The position numbers and the translations under genes are program-made. From assembly GCA_023374045.1 (NCBI GenBank), contig CM041780.1, forward strand, positions 97,235,706 to 97,299,705: DNA of 64,000 bases. The letters are read 5' to 3'. The notes beneath the pieces are model-generated. The model was not told the DNA's origin and did no database searches. It worked only from the letters and a program-made list of their open reading frames with translations. Shown here piece by piece: positions 49,241 through 60,349 of the stretch (its first letter is position 1; each line of letters begins with the position of its first letter). Origin of the DNA: Limonium bicolor. Lineage: Eukaryota; Streptophyta; Magnoliopsida; Caryophyllales; Plumbaginaceae.

Positions 49241-49640
49241 GAGTACACACCCTAGTCCCCTTCTGATGCATCACAATAAACTTCATAACCCTCTGTGCCT
49301 TCAGGTATAGTCAAAACTGGTGCTGATGTCAAGCATTCTTCAGAAGCTCGAATGAGGTCTCACATTCAGTAGTCCATGTGAAAGGTGCGTCCTTCTTCAT
49401 TAAGCTGGTCATAGGTTTGGCTATTTTGGAGAAGTCTCTGACAAACTTCTGTAGTAACCTGCTAACCAAGGAAACTCCTGATGTCAGTCACTGTCTTTGG
49501 CCTAGGCCAAGTGCGAACTGCTTCTATCTTTGCTGGATCCACTGCGATCCCAGCATCTGAATGACATGTCCTAGAAAAGAAACTCTGTCCAACCAAAACT
49601 CACATTTGGAGAACTTAGCATAAAGCTGGTTCTCCCTTAA
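49241..49640 (-). pseudogene. Element F RT connection and thumb region, frame broken
   Basis: Short stretches in all three minus frames recall the RT palm-thumb to RNase H connection (e.g. [30 protein letters not shown]). At least three one-base frame changes fall in 400 bp. This block alone would prevent expression of a full Pol if the sequence is accurate. Confidence 0.8.
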
Positions 49641-50320
49641 GATCTCAAGTGTATGTCGAAGGTGACTCTCATGCTCTTCTTAGACTTTGAGTAGATTAGG
49701 ATGTCATCGATGAATACAACCACGGTCTTATCCAACTGCTCTCTGAATAATCTGTTCATCAAATCCATGAAGACTGCAGGTGCATTTGACAAGCCAAAAG
49801 GCATAACTGTAAACTCATAGTGGCCATACCGTGTTCTGAATGCTGTCTTTTCTATGTCTTGCTCCCTGATGGGTATCTGATGGTAGCCTGATCTCAAATC
49901 GATCTTCGAAAACACTTTTGCTCCTCTCAACTGATCAAATAAATCGTCAATCCGTGGTAGTGGATATTTATTCTTCACCGATACTGCATTAAGCTCCCTG
50001 TAATCAATACACAAACGAAGGCTTCCATCCTTCTTCTTCACAAAAAGGACTGGTGCTCCCCAAGGAGATACGCTAGGTCGTATGTATCCCTTGTCCAATA
50101 AATCTTTCAACTGCTCCTTCAACTCAGCCATCTCTGCTGGTGCCATACGGTACGGTGCCTTAGCTATGGGACCGGTACCTGGTAGTAATTCGATGGAGAA
50201 CTCTACCTCTCTGGATGGCGGTAAGCCTGGAAGTTCCTTTGGAAAAATATCTGGAAAATCCGACACCACTGGCATAGCTGGATCAAAATCAGGGTCATGC
50301 TCTACATCTGAACATAGCAT
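49637..50320 (-). CDS. Element F reverse transcriptase
   Basis: The 227-residue frame contains the Ty3/gypsy RT order: [17 protein letters not shown] (residues 29-45), [13 protein letters not shown] (56-68), [20 protein letters not shown] (85-104), D141 in [22 protein letters not shown] (171-181) and the catalytic FIDD (203-206). RT copies the genomic RNA into cDNA in the particle. The frame is lost at the last dozen residues near 49680, and at its N-terminus it is one base out of register with the protease ORF (near 50342). Sequence style places it in the Tekay/Del group of chromoviruses. Confidence 0.97.
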   Translation of the reverse strand: MLCSDVEHDPDFDPAMPVVSDFPDIFPKELPGLPPSREVEFSIELLPGTGPIAKAPYRMAPAEMAELKEQLKDLLDKGYIRPSVSPWGAPVLFVKKKDGSLRLCIDYRELNAVSVKNKYPLPRIDDLFDQLRGAKVFSKIDLRSGYHQIPIREQDIEKTAFRTRYGHYEFTVMPFGLSNAPAVFMDLMNRLFREQLDKTVVVFIDDILIYSKSKKSMRVTFDIHLRS

Positions 50321-50844
50321 AAATATACCTCCTTCTGCTTCCTGACGTGCTTGTACATGGACATAGCAGATATAACTTTTATCGATGGTGCCCTAGGGCT
50401 CTGACGGTAAGATACTGTCACTCCTGATGGGCTCTTAAGCAACAGTCTGCGCTCTGCACAAAGAATGCGGCCTCTGTGCCGCCCCAGCCAGTCCATCCCG
50501 GCTATAACATCGAATCCTAGACCTCTGAACTCAATAAGGTCAATAGGAAATTCCTCCTCCTTAATACTGATAGTGGCTCCTCTATAAAGACGAGTGCAAC
50601 TGATCTTCTCCTTAGACGGGAGTGCCACCTTAAAATCAGGTAACTCTACAGCGTCTAGCCCCAACTTCCCCGCAAGCGTAGGCGAAACGAAAGTATGTGA
50701 GGCTCCGGAGTCGAACAGTACTAATGCATCCACTCCATTAACCGGAAAGGTACCAGTGAGAATCGAGCCGCCCTTGCTGGCCTCCTCCTCAGTAAGTATA
50801 CTTAAGGCACCTTCCGTCTCCTTAGCACAACCTAATAACAGAAT
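50302..50844 (-). CDS. Element F protease, start of exon 4
   Basis: The open frame extends from the proposed splice acceptor at 50845 to about 50345. It contains the aspartic protease active site [10 protein letters not shown] (residues 6-15 counted from the ATG at 50733) and the second conserved segment [12 protein letters not shown]. Upstream of the ATG the same frame reads [13 protein letters not shown], the usual lead-in to this protease. The enzyme matures the Gag-Pol polyprotein. Exon 4 starts exactly in frame after intron 3. The frame shifts near 50342, before RT. Confidence 0.95.
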   Translation of the reverse strand: MLLLGCAKETEGALSILTEEEASKGGSILTGTFPVNGVDALVLFDSGASHTFVSPTLAGKLGLDAVELPDFKVALPSKEKISCTRLYRGATISIKEEEFPIDLIEFRGLGFDVIAGMDWLGRHRGRILCAERRLLLKSPSGVTVSYRQSPRAPSIKVISAMSMYKHVRKQKEVYLCYVQM

Positions 50845-51820
50845 CTGAGTAAGTACTTTGGATATTGATGGGGTCTAAAGACATTCACTTTCATGACAAT
50901 AATGCTTCACTGATGAGATGATCTCCTTTCTGATGTCCAAAAACAAATTACAACACTAATACTTTCTAAAAGTCAAACTTAATCTTCCTGGTCTCATGTG
51001 AGTGGTGTTTATCACTGTCGAAGGTGCTGTGTGTTAGCTTAACCCTCTTAATTCCATGGTATAGCAACCTTGACTTTCCACCCATTATTAAAACATCTCC
51101 TGAACTCAATATAATTTTCTTTGCAAGGTCCACACGCTTCTGCTCGCAATAAAGGAACTCTGCGTCATCTCCAATAGACAAAGATAATACTGGTATCCCC
51201 TGTTCAAGGGACCCTTTTGTTTCATCATTGTCCTGGTGTAGCCCTAAACGGCCTCCTTCTTCATAGAAGTTGATGATACATAGATCAGCCCTTAAGTTGG
51301 GAACTGGATCTTCTTCCATCTGCTGAGCGGTAGTAACTGCTTGTTCCACAATTTGTAAAAATTCTTCTGGGATTTTTGGCACTTGAGCTCCATCTCCATT
51401 TCTTGTATCCTGGTAATTCTTGGTATAAGGATTCCAATCCTTTCCAAGCACATCATTTTCAGCTTCATTTTTGATCCTCCTGGAAATTCTGGAGTGTAGT
51501 AGAACCTCCTGGTCCTGCTCCCAATTCTTGACACCTTCTGATGATTGCAATTTGTGTCTCCGGTGTTAGGTATCCTTTGAGTAGTATCAATCCTGGTTGG
51601 ATAACCTTACATTGTTCGTTCCCTGGTTCTTGTATTTTGATAATGTTTTCCCAGGGAGGGGGCGGTGAGGGGATAGGAAAGCATATCTTATAGCTTCCTA
51701 CGTGGTTTAAATTTTACTAGTGAGTCTTACTAATCCTTCCTAGCAACTAGGCAATCAAGGCATGCAAGCACTCATTCACATCATCATTGCTCAATAACGG
51801 TTCACATGGTTTAGAAATAC
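50845..51820 (-). other. Proposed intron 3 of element F gag-pol (976 bp), carrying an AlkB-like ORF
   Basis: In minus sense the donor is ACCCAG|GTATTT (51821/51820) and the acceptor ACTTACTCAG|ATTCTG (50845/50844). Exon 3 ends on a complete codon and exon 4 begins on a complete codon of the protease frame, so removal joins the Gag zinc-knuckle frame to Pol in phase 0. Without splicing, Gag ends after nine more codons (stop at 51791). GT-AG ends, a plausible branch region and frame preservation support an intron. An alternative is that the 976 bp is simply inserted DNA. Confidence 0.65.
50956..51711 (-). CDS. AlkB-like 2-oxoglutarate/Fe(II) dioxygenase carried by element F (plant ALKBH1-like, frame-disrupted)
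   Basis: AlkB-family enzymes oxidatively remove methyl groups from nucleic-acid bases; the plant ALKBH1 type acts on DNA or tRNA. The longest intact frame is 194 codons (50966-51550). Visible motifs: IQPGLILLKGYL and CQELGAGPGG in the upstream frame; KMKLKMMCL in a second; then, numbering the 194-codon ORF, N94-F-Y96 (cosubstrate pocket), RLGLHQDND with the Fe ligands H105 and D107, SLSIGDDAEFLY, GDVLIMGGKSR and the third Fe ligand H165. The final RLSLTFRKY, with the two cosubstrate-binding arginines, is in another frame before a stop at 50956. Thus the fold is complete but split by one-base changes near 51506, 51444 and 50985. There are no introns within it, as expected of a captured cDNA. 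No clear in-frame ATG lies upstream, and the open frame reaches back to a stop near 51711. It sits in intron 3 of gag-pol, same strand. Confidence 0.88.
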
Positions 51821-52157
51821 CTGGGTTAGAAGAAGGACCAGCCTCATCTGAGCGGTCCATGACATGTAGGGCGGGTCCCGATGCTGGGCCTTGCCCTTAT
51901 ACCCCTGAGCCTGGTTTGTTGGTGGAGGGCGAGTATCGCTAGCTCCATTCTTAGGGCCGGTGTTTGGCTTTGCTCCCGGGCGGTAGTTCCTGCTCTCCGG
52001 GTTCCGGATACACTCGAAGGCACGATGCCCGAGTATCTGACAGTAGCGGCACATGACTTTCTCCCCCTGGCAGTCACACCGGGGTGATCCTTTCCGCACT
52101 GCTTACAGTTGAAACGGCGGACATACTTCTGGCCCGTGTTTGAGCCATGTCCAGAAC
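51821..52157 (-). CDS. Element F Gag, exon 3 (zinc-knuckle region)
   Basis: After the proposed acceptor (TTAG|GTTCTGG) the frame reads GSGHGSNTGQ and RRFNCKQCGKDHPG. A one-base loss in a C run near 52082 moves the following part to the next frame, which has the full CCHC knuckle CRYCQILGHRAFEC (C-x2-C-x4-H-x4-C). Two cysteine clusters in series are usual for Tekay-type Gag. The knuckle binds genomic RNA during packaging. Exon 3 ends at CTAACCCAG, in phase 0 with exon 4. Confidence 0.85.
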
Positions 52158-52238
52158 CTAACACAATCAAGGTCAATTATACATTCCAAAGGTACTGAAG
52201 TAATCACAAAAGTCTCAAATTTAACTTAGAGTTCCTAC
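52158..52238 (-). other. Proposed intron 2 of element F gag (81 bp)
   Basis: Donor CCTAAGG|GTAGGA, acceptor TTGTGTTAG|GTTCTG; AT-rich, 81 bp, close to the minimal plant intron size. It contains in-frame stops (the upstream frame would end at NLRLL). Removal joins the exons in phase 1, rebuilding a glycine codon, and keeps the Gag frame open. Confidence 0.7.
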
Positions 52239-52479
52239 CCTTAGGTGGGTAGGTTTTCTGTGAAGTTGCCGCTCCGTAGGTTCCTGACTGGGGGTTCCCA
52301 GTAGTTTGGTTCCCCTTCCCTTGATAGGACCCCTGTCCTTTCTGATAGGGTTTGTTTCTTTTGTTGGAGTTCCCCTGCTTGGCATCTTCGCCACCAGGTC
52401 CGTCCTTCCTCTTTTGGGAGCTCAAAGCATCCCTTCTCTTACAAGTGATCTCCACTACGGAGGCAGCATGATAGCATTC
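52239..52479 (-). CDS. Element F Gag, exon 2 (basic linker)
   Basis: About 80 codons beginning ECYHAASVVEIT and rich in Lys, Gly, Gln and Asn (e.g. KRNKPYQKGQGSYQGKGNQT). This is the usual linker between capsid and zinc knuckle in chromoviral Gag. It is bounded on both sides by AT-rich GT-AG stretches containing stops. Confidence 0.8.
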
Positions 52480-52570
52480 CTGAAATCTCAAGGTATTAAT
52501 CTCCAAATCTCCCATGATGGGGTATAGTATGTAATAAGATTTCCAACTGATTTATGTCTCTCTGTTTTAC
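52480..52570 (-). other. Proposed intron 1 of element F gag (91 bp)
   Basis: Donor AGTTTGCAG|GTAAAA, acceptor GAGATTTCAG|GAATGC, both good plant consensus. It is AT-rich with an in-frame stop. Removal joins TSLQ to ECYH in phase 0. Confidence 0.72.
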
Positions 52571-53195
52571 CTGCAAACTGGTGGGGATGATTGGTCCCAT
52601 CCCAAACTGAAGTCGAGGGCTCAGTCCCCCGTAGAACCGGTCGACCAAGACCTGGTCCGAGTATCCTATGCCGGGCAATAGTCGGAGTAGCGAAGTGAAC
52701 TTCGCATAGTACTCATCCACTGACATCTTCCCCGTCTGCTCCAAGGCGTCAAACTCCCGAGTCTTCACCATCCTGGTGTGGGCCGGGTAGTATTTGCCCC
52801 TAAGTAGTGCAGTGTAATGTCCCCAAGTAAAGGCTGGGTCATCCAGGTGGTCGGCTTTCACCATGTTCCACCAATCTCTAGCTGCATCCTTCAGATAAAA
52901 GGCAGCAAGTCTTACTTTCTCCCTAGCTGGGACTGCAAGCGTCTCGAACGCTGTCTCCATCTCCATGATGTAGGTCTCTAAGTGAGCAGGGTCAGTCTGC
53001 CCCTTGAATGCAGTTGGCCTCAGATCAGCCAAGCTCTTCACCCAGTCTCTCTCCCTGGGTGGTGGTGGTGGAGGTAGCTGCTGCTGCTGTGCAACCCCCG
53101 CCTGTGCAAAGCCTGAGCAATTAAGGTAGCAATGTCTGCCAACTGATGTTTGGCTCCTCATCAGCCTGTCCACGTCGTCCTCCTCTTCCTGACAT
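52571..53195 (-). CDS. Element F Gag, exon 1 (capsid domain)
   Basis: The likely start is the ATG at 53195 (MSGRGGRRGQADEEPN), about 160 nt after the PBS. A one-base change near 53150 puts this start out of frame with the rest. The following 201 codons contain the retrotransposon gag domain: FKGQTDPAHLETYIMEME, KVRLAAFYLKDAARDWW, WGHYTALLRGKYYPAHTR, FDALEQTGKMSVDEYYAKF. A polyproline/polyglutamine run precedes it. Gag forms the virus-like particle. The exon ends at a GT donor in codon phase 0. Confidence 0.92.
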
Positions 53196-53343
53196 CTGCA
53201 GGATGTTGAGGTATATTAGGCACTGTGGTCAAAACTCGGTCTTGGATAGTAGTCTAAGTAAAAAACTTAAACTCCTTTCAATACTATCTCTCAACCCTTA
53301 ACCTAAAGTATTAGATATCCTAATCTCGGTGTATCCTTGTATC

Positions 53344-53369
53344 CAGAGCGTAACTACGCTCTGATACCA
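53344..53369 (-). other. Primer-binding site of element F with PBS hairpin
   Basis: TGGTATCAGAGC (53358-53369, minus) lies 4 nt from the 5' LTR. Its last seven bases CAGAGC plus GTA pair with TACGCTCTG downstream (53344-53363) in a perfect 9-bp hairpin with loop GT. Confidence 0.93.
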
Positions 53370-53373
53370 TTTT

Positions 53374-56300
53374 TGTAATACCCCAACCCGAAATCCAATA
53401 AACTGAACGGCGATCACTCCCAAATAAAATACAACTGCAGCGGAAATAAATACAACAACCGGGCGGTATTACAATGCCGTTGGCCACCCTTGTGACCAAC
53501 AAGGCTAAGTCCAAATACAATCCTCAAATGTCACGGTCTGGAATACAGATACAACCCGAGATACTAGGAATCAAACTCAAAGTAAAATACTGAAATAAAA
53601 CAATTAACTAATAGTAGACTCCCAAAGCTTGGTCTACCCCACCTACACTCAGTGTAGTGAACTTTCAATCTTCAGGTACCTGAAAAATGGGGGTGCCCCA
53701 AAGGGGCTCAGCAAACAATGCTGGTATGGAAAACGTGCAGCCCATCGTCTACCGGGCCACACCAACTACTTTGTCGAATACATGCAGTTCATTTTTATAA
53801 AGCTGTAAACAAGCATAGTCTGATAATAACAAGTATCCATACAAGGACAATAATGTCACATAGAACAAGACACAGAAGGTCGAGTTAGCTGAACTGAAAT
53901 TCTTTACTGATAGTCGGTCCACACAATGGGACTGACAGTTATAACTGAATATCTGAAATAGTGGAGGTATAGTGACCTCGTTATAAAGAAAGGTTGGGTA
54001 TAAAAACCCCAGGAGATGACGTAGTCAAACCCTGAACTGAATGGCGTGGGAAATAAGAACCCACTAGAGGAATAAAGTCTTCCTCGAACTGAAGGGCATT
54101 TGAATCCCGGAAGGAATAAAGTCTTCCTCCCAACTGAATGTTCCGTCGCGACGTAGTAGGAGACGACCTGAGACAGGTACAACTCCCGTAGCATGCATGG
54201 CCAGATCCAACTGGGCTCCTCAATCTCGAAGTATATAATTGTTAAGTGTCATATAAAGACGTTAAACAAGAACACAATGTGTATTGTCAATTATCACGTT
54301 TAGGATAATGACGTATGTTATAAAGTGAAGTTAGTGAGAGACTTGAGTACAAGTCCTCGGTATACTGAAACGCAGGTATTTAATCCACTGGTATAGTAGT
54401 GTTTGTATGCGTGGGACATACACGTTGTAGTCAGCAACAATCACGCACATAAAATATACCACAGTGTGCAAGAGTAAAACAACAGTTTACATTAATTATC
54501 TTGGTCGTTATTTCAAACAACAGATAGCACACAAGCCGGTGTAATCCGTTAGAAAACAGGTTGCAAGAATCCCATACCGTTCACCGTAGACTGTAGTTTA
54601 ATTCCCGGTCAACGTCTGGTCAAACAAAGTCCTAGAATAGGATTAACTGAGAGGGTTAATTTATGTTACCCTTATATAATGATTCTATTGGATCTTTTAA
54701 CAAATCTCATATTTGTTATTTCATGTGAGGTTTATTCCTTTTAATTACCTCATGATTTTATGTATAACTTATTTGTTATTTATTATAAATCCTTTAATGC
54801 ACATATATGTGTTCATGCATTTGTTGTTTATTTTATTTGTCTAGGGACATAACAACTTATAATTTCTTAACTATATTTATTTGTCATACATGGACATAAA
54901 ATTCTTACAGTTCATTAGTCATCTTTAACCAAAATTCTTTCTTTCTAATTCCTCAAAAATCCATGTAGGACCTTATATATTTTAATCTAAATTCTTACCC
55001 TTTGTATTTCGGTTATTTACAAAACAACCACATAAAATCATAAACCTTATATTAAATTCTAATCTCATTATATTATAGAGTTTTAATTCTTATTTAGCTA
55101 AATTACAAAGCCACCCCTAATATTTGGTATATAGCTTTTAAATATATAACTCTCAAAAATTACAACTTAGCCCCTTAAATTTCGGCAAACATATATTATC
55201 CTTATAATTACAATCTAACCACCAAATCTTATAACTTTTACATAATGACATGTAAACTATAGTTTTAATTTTAATTCTCCATAAATGCCGAATATATATA
55301 TATAAATTCTTAAATTACCAAACTAACCCCAAAACAATCGGCTTTGTCATTGAACTTTCCATTAATTACATTTTCACCCCAAAACTTAATAATAGATATT
55401 AATAACTTATAAAACTATAGTTTAAGTATTTAATTCTTCTAAATTCAAAGCGCACCTAATAATCTCCTTAATTATGAATTCGCCCCATTTATATTCTAAA
55501 CTTTCATAACAACTTTTATAAATTACATAATAGCCCAAAACTTTATAAAAAGTTATTTCAAGCTTGTTTAAATTATCTAAAATTCTTAAACTTAATTCCT
55601 AACCTTATATTATATTATAATTACACCAAACAGCCCCTTAGCTCACGGTTTTTATATAAGCACACTAAACTTTGTAAAAATTACATTTAATCCATAACTT
55701 AATTAATTAGTCATTTAGACACTAATAGAATATTTTTAACTCACCAAACTTTATGATATAAATTATATACCTAAGTAGCTCATTAAAACTTATTTATCAA
55801 GTAGAACATTCGGCCATATTTAAATGAGACCTTATGTATATAAAAGTGGATTTATATGTCTAATAATTATAAATAAATTCATAGGAGTCATATAACTCAT
55901 GTATAAATTATTGTAATGTCTTATATAATTCTTAGCTCAAAATGGAGTACTTTTGCCCTTGAACTTCGGCCTTAATTTATATGTAACATAAAAAACTTTG
56001 TGACACAAAAATGTGTCTTAAGGTAAATATTTTCTTATATGTTATAGGTTATATTTTGGCATATAAAACCATATAGCTTCGGTATTATTTAACCTAAGGG
56101 GTGTACATAATTTTTGTACAATTTTTAGAAGCTTAACAAAGCTTATAATATAAGGATTTACTTAGTAAACTTACTTCTTAACAAAGTGGTTAAGTGCTTG
56201 AACTTCTTCTTGAATCTCCAAGCTTTCTCCAAGGTAATTTTGTTGCTCCTTTTCGGTTTTATGCAAGAGATGAAGGATGTTTAGGAGTTAGATCTCCAAC

Positions 56301-58094
56301 AAAGATCTTAAGTAGATTTGAAAGTAGTTTTACAAGACTTTACCTTAGACTTTCTCTTATAATTTCGGCTCACCCAAGGTAGATGAAGAGCAAGTTTCCT
56401 TCATCAAAATGAAGAAGAAAAAGAGACTTAGAAGAAGTAGAACTTGGTTACACATAAAAATGTGCTTTAAGGATTTTCAAGCTTGAAATCTACCTAAGAT
56501 AACCTTGAGATGCTCCTTGTTTAATGTTGGTTTGGACAATCCCTTGGAGAACTAATTGATGCCGAACACACTTGTTATGCTAGGAAGAGTTTGCTTCAAG
56601 ACTTGCCAAGAAATGCTAGGAATTACCTTAAGGATGAAGATAGAAGTTAAATCTCCATTAATGGACTTAAGAGCTTCAAAGGAAGAAGATGAAGCTAGAA
56701 GAGAGAGGAGGGAGCCTTACCAATTCGTGATGAAGAGTGCAAGGAGGGAAATGTGACTAAACTACGTATAAGGTAAGAATTGCAATTTGGAATTGATTTG
56801 TTTTGTCAATTTTAATGTCATTTGACTATACTTTTCCTTAGTTTATTACATGAGTTATTGGCTCAATAAATGCCTCCTTTTCCAGCTTGAAAACCGGCCA
56901 TATGGTGTGTGACAAGGCAAGAGAATGTGGAAGGAAAAATGTGAACTAGAAGACAAGGAAATTTAGGTAAGGTATCTTCTTTGATTTTTCTAAGTTTGTG
57001 TTGTCTTCTTCCTCATGTAGAGTCACGAATTCAAGGCTTGAATGGAGCTCAAAAACCGGCCATGAAGAGCCAAGGAAGAACATGGAAGTTCACATGTGGA
57101 AGAGGAATCAAATAAAAGTAGATCTTAGATCTACTTTTTACTTTTTCATATTTGTTTTGTTCTAGCTCACATGGCCTTATTCCATGCCTAATTTCGACAG
57201 CTTCTGGTCAAATGAGACCTACATACTTAGACATTAAGTAATATAACACATGGGAAGGTGAGTCACCATGTTCTATGCTTTTTATAAACTTTTAATGCAA
57301 TTTTTATACTAGTTTTTGCCCTTAAAATCGGCCCCTATAGAGAGCCTTGTTGACTAGTCACACCAACTGATTTAGAAGGTCATTTTAACCCTTTTAAGAT
57401 TACCAATTCGTGGCATGTCAAAAACTACAAGGTAATTGCGTAAAACGCATTTTCGTGACACCCGAAGGTGTGTTTTTGTGCTCTAAGGAAATTTTGGGAA
57501 ACCAATTGTTCTTATGAGTTCCAAGTGTTTGTAAACACTTATTATAGTAAATAAACATATACTAAGATGTTACATTGAGTTATATGGGGTTATATCAACC
57601 CGTGACATAATTTACGGGCCATCGGGACACTCCCGGGCCAAAAAGGAGCGCTAAGAAATCCTCCTTTGGTTTTGCTGAATTTTGAGAAACCACTTCGTGG
57701 GTTCTCTTTAGAATGATAAATAATGATGTTAGGAACTCTAGGAATTAATTTTATAGGAGTTCGTGCCACCTCGGCACTCCTCCGGACTTTTCGTGCTTTA
57801 AGGAGCGGGTGTGAGCACTCCCGAGCATTTTGCGTATTTGACTGAATATAGCTTAGGGAATATATTTGTATATTCATATAATAATTGTATGACCATTTAG
57901 TTTGAATATTAGAGGGTCATACAAGGTCATGTTTGACCATATGCTTCTAAGGCGTTTTAGCGTTTATGGTGAAACGACTGTTTTTACGTAACGTTTTCAT
58001 GCATGGGTTTGCATGCGTACGTGAATGATTTATATTTGGATTATATTCCAATAAATAATGATTAAATAATATTATTTAGATTTGGGGTATTTCA
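53374..58094 (-). repeat. Element F, 5' LTR (4721 bp)
   Basis: It runs from TGTAATACCCCAACCCG to GGGGTATTTCA. It is 30 bp shorter than the 3' LTR, almost wholly through scattered one-base deletions in homopolymers of the AT-rich U3. U5 stem-loop 53479-53500; putative TATA 54670-54680. Flanks are AGAGT on the left (42150-42154) and AGATG on the right (58095-58099), not an exact duplication but compatible with one lost G. Confidence 0.95.
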
Positions 58095-60195
58095 AGATGG
58101 TGTATAGGAACCCACCAGAAGTTATGTGAAGAAAGTTGAGCCGTTCAACTTAACTAAGACCGACTTTAGAAACATGACCAACATCACCAACAGATTTGTT
58201 TTAAACGCGCAAAGGAAAACCATTGGTGGAATGCCACCAATTGACAGTGAAACCTAGATTGTTTAGCCAAAGTGAGTCCCTAATATTTTCCGCTCGTTAT
58301 TGGGCACACTGGGTTGCTAACTGAGTACTAAAGGAAATCAGCAATTGTAAAAGATTCAGAGTTGTCATATGCACCAAATAGAAGATAACAATATGGAGGT
58401 TTCTGAACCTAGGGTTTTGTCAAATCCACGCGTTTCTTGTTTGTTTTCATTGGTAGCCTCAGACGATTAAAACCAATATTTCATTTTCTTGTATGCACCA
58501 CACTTAGGATGAAATTAAACATGCTGACCCAGTGTTCCCAGAAGCAATATAACATTCAAATCAGGGGAGGCATAGGCATCAGAGAGCAAGCACCAGAGAC
58601 CCATATTGTACAGACGAATTTAACAGAAAACCAGGGTTCGAGGTATAATTACGAGAGGGAGCACAGAAAACAAATTCCTGCAGATATACAATAAATCCTA
58701 AAGCCAAACATCAAAGAGATCAGTTAATCATAACAGGTTGTTGATCCAAATATAGAACCATTTAGATAGAGTCTAAAAAGATACAACAGAAACTGATTTA
58801 ACCCATTTATGAAGATCCTGCCAAAGCATCAAGTGGACAGAACCCTGCTAGACCAATTCGGTAAGCCAGGATTACAATGTGCTACTGGGAGAGCACTTCC
58901 ATGAAACCAAAATAGCAGAGAGGTTAACTAGGACAAAAAATAATAGTGAATAACACCAGAAAATATCTTAACTAAGTGCAGCTCAAATGATAAAGGAGAA
59001 GGGGCACGACTGGGCGTGACCAGTTCACGAGTAAGGTTATAACAGCAAGAGGAGAAATGAACACATGACTGGAGGCAGACCAGTCTAACATCGTTTTCAA
59101 GACATTATTGCAGTAGCATATGAACGGACAAAAGTGGAAATGAGAAGTGGACCAGTTCACGACGATGTAGTAAGGAGAAAGAAATATAAACCCAGCAACT
59201 GCCTAAGCTTACTCCTGATCAGATATCAACATTACAGCCATATCAAATACAGGGAATTTGTAGAACAGAAATCGGTCAATGAACCAGTCTCGGAGGCGAG
59301 AACCCCGATCTAAGTTAGTACCGCTATAACAAATGTAATGAGAATAGTACGGAACTCAAAACTTAGGTTCAATGTTCAAAACCTTCATCGTGTCCATGGA
59401 CTTCTAGGTCCATACCAGGCTAATACATAGATAATTGATGAAAAAAAAAGGTAAAAGGGGGCCACGAGGGCTCATAATCCCGAGTCGGTGCCCAAAATGA
59501 AACCATGCATACGCACTCCATCAAGGGGATGCCGAAGTAAGAAAAGAAAATAGAAAAGAAATAGAGAAATGAGAAGACAAAAGGTTATTCTCCACCCCAT
59601 TGAGACCAGAGACCCTCAAAATGGGTGTTCAAGGTTCTGGTCTCGGGTTTTCAAACTCAAGAAGGAGGAAGAATGAAAATAACTACTTACCCTGCCGATC
59701 AAACTGGAAAGTATGAAGGATTTCGACGGGGCTCTTTTCTTTTTCGGGTGGTTTTTTTTAGTTGATGATGATCGGAATGAAGGATGGAGGGTTACGTGGT
59801 GTTCGTGGAGGTGAATAGAGTAGAAGAAGAAGGTGTTGGCGATGGTGTTCTCGGTGAAGACGAAGACGGCGATGGTGGTTTTCGGACGTAGGTGTATGAA
59901 GTCGAAGGTAGTGGAGGACAGTTTCAAAGGGGAAAACGAAACGAGGCAGTTTTTGGTGTCGGGTTTTCAAAAATGACCGAGGTAGTAGATGTTCTAGCTT
60001 CAATCCTAGCGTACCTTACCCCTTTTACTGTAGGTAGTTTTATAATTGAGGCTTAGGGATTTTAGGATAATATCTGATTATTCTATGGGCTAGCTATGAA
60101 GTTGGTTTATTTGAGACATTTGGGCTAAAACGGGTCCAAACTGGAGCAGGCTGCATCAGGTCAGGAATTCATATGCTATGCAAAAATAAAAGATT

Positions 60196-60265
60196 TGTAT
60201 TGAGTCTCGAACTCGAGACCTCCACCCTCCTTCCTCACACACTCTACCAGCTGAGCCATGACGAA
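60196..60265 (-). other. tRNA-like sequence 1 (degenerate, possible SINE head)
   Basis: The minus strand has an A-box-like TGGCTCAGCTGGT (60246-60258) and a B-box-like GGTCTCGAGTTCGAGACTC (60202-60220) at tRNA-like spacing. The T-arm pairs imperfectly, so a functional tRNA is unlikely. Confidence 0.4.
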
Positions 60266-60349
60266 ATTCAATATATTACAGCGACTAGTGAAATAAAAGC
60301 TCCGTTGCGAGCCAGGACAAGAGAAAAAATAAAACACCATTCGTTCCTT

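Noticed and set aside
50956..51711. AlkB segment as an insert from a plant RNA virus
   Set aside because: The motif wording (GLHQDND, LSIGDDAEFLY, LTFRKY) fits the plant ALKBH1-like nuclear genes better than viral replicase AlkB domains, and no other viral sequence is nearby.
59616..59927. 103-codon minus-strand ORF in H3 as a host gene
   Set aside because: Overlapping frame of similar length (59758-60003), His/Ser-rich low-complexity content and no domain.
60196..60265. Functional tRNA gene
   Set aside because: T-arm pairing is imperfect and no acceptor stem could be fitted by eye.
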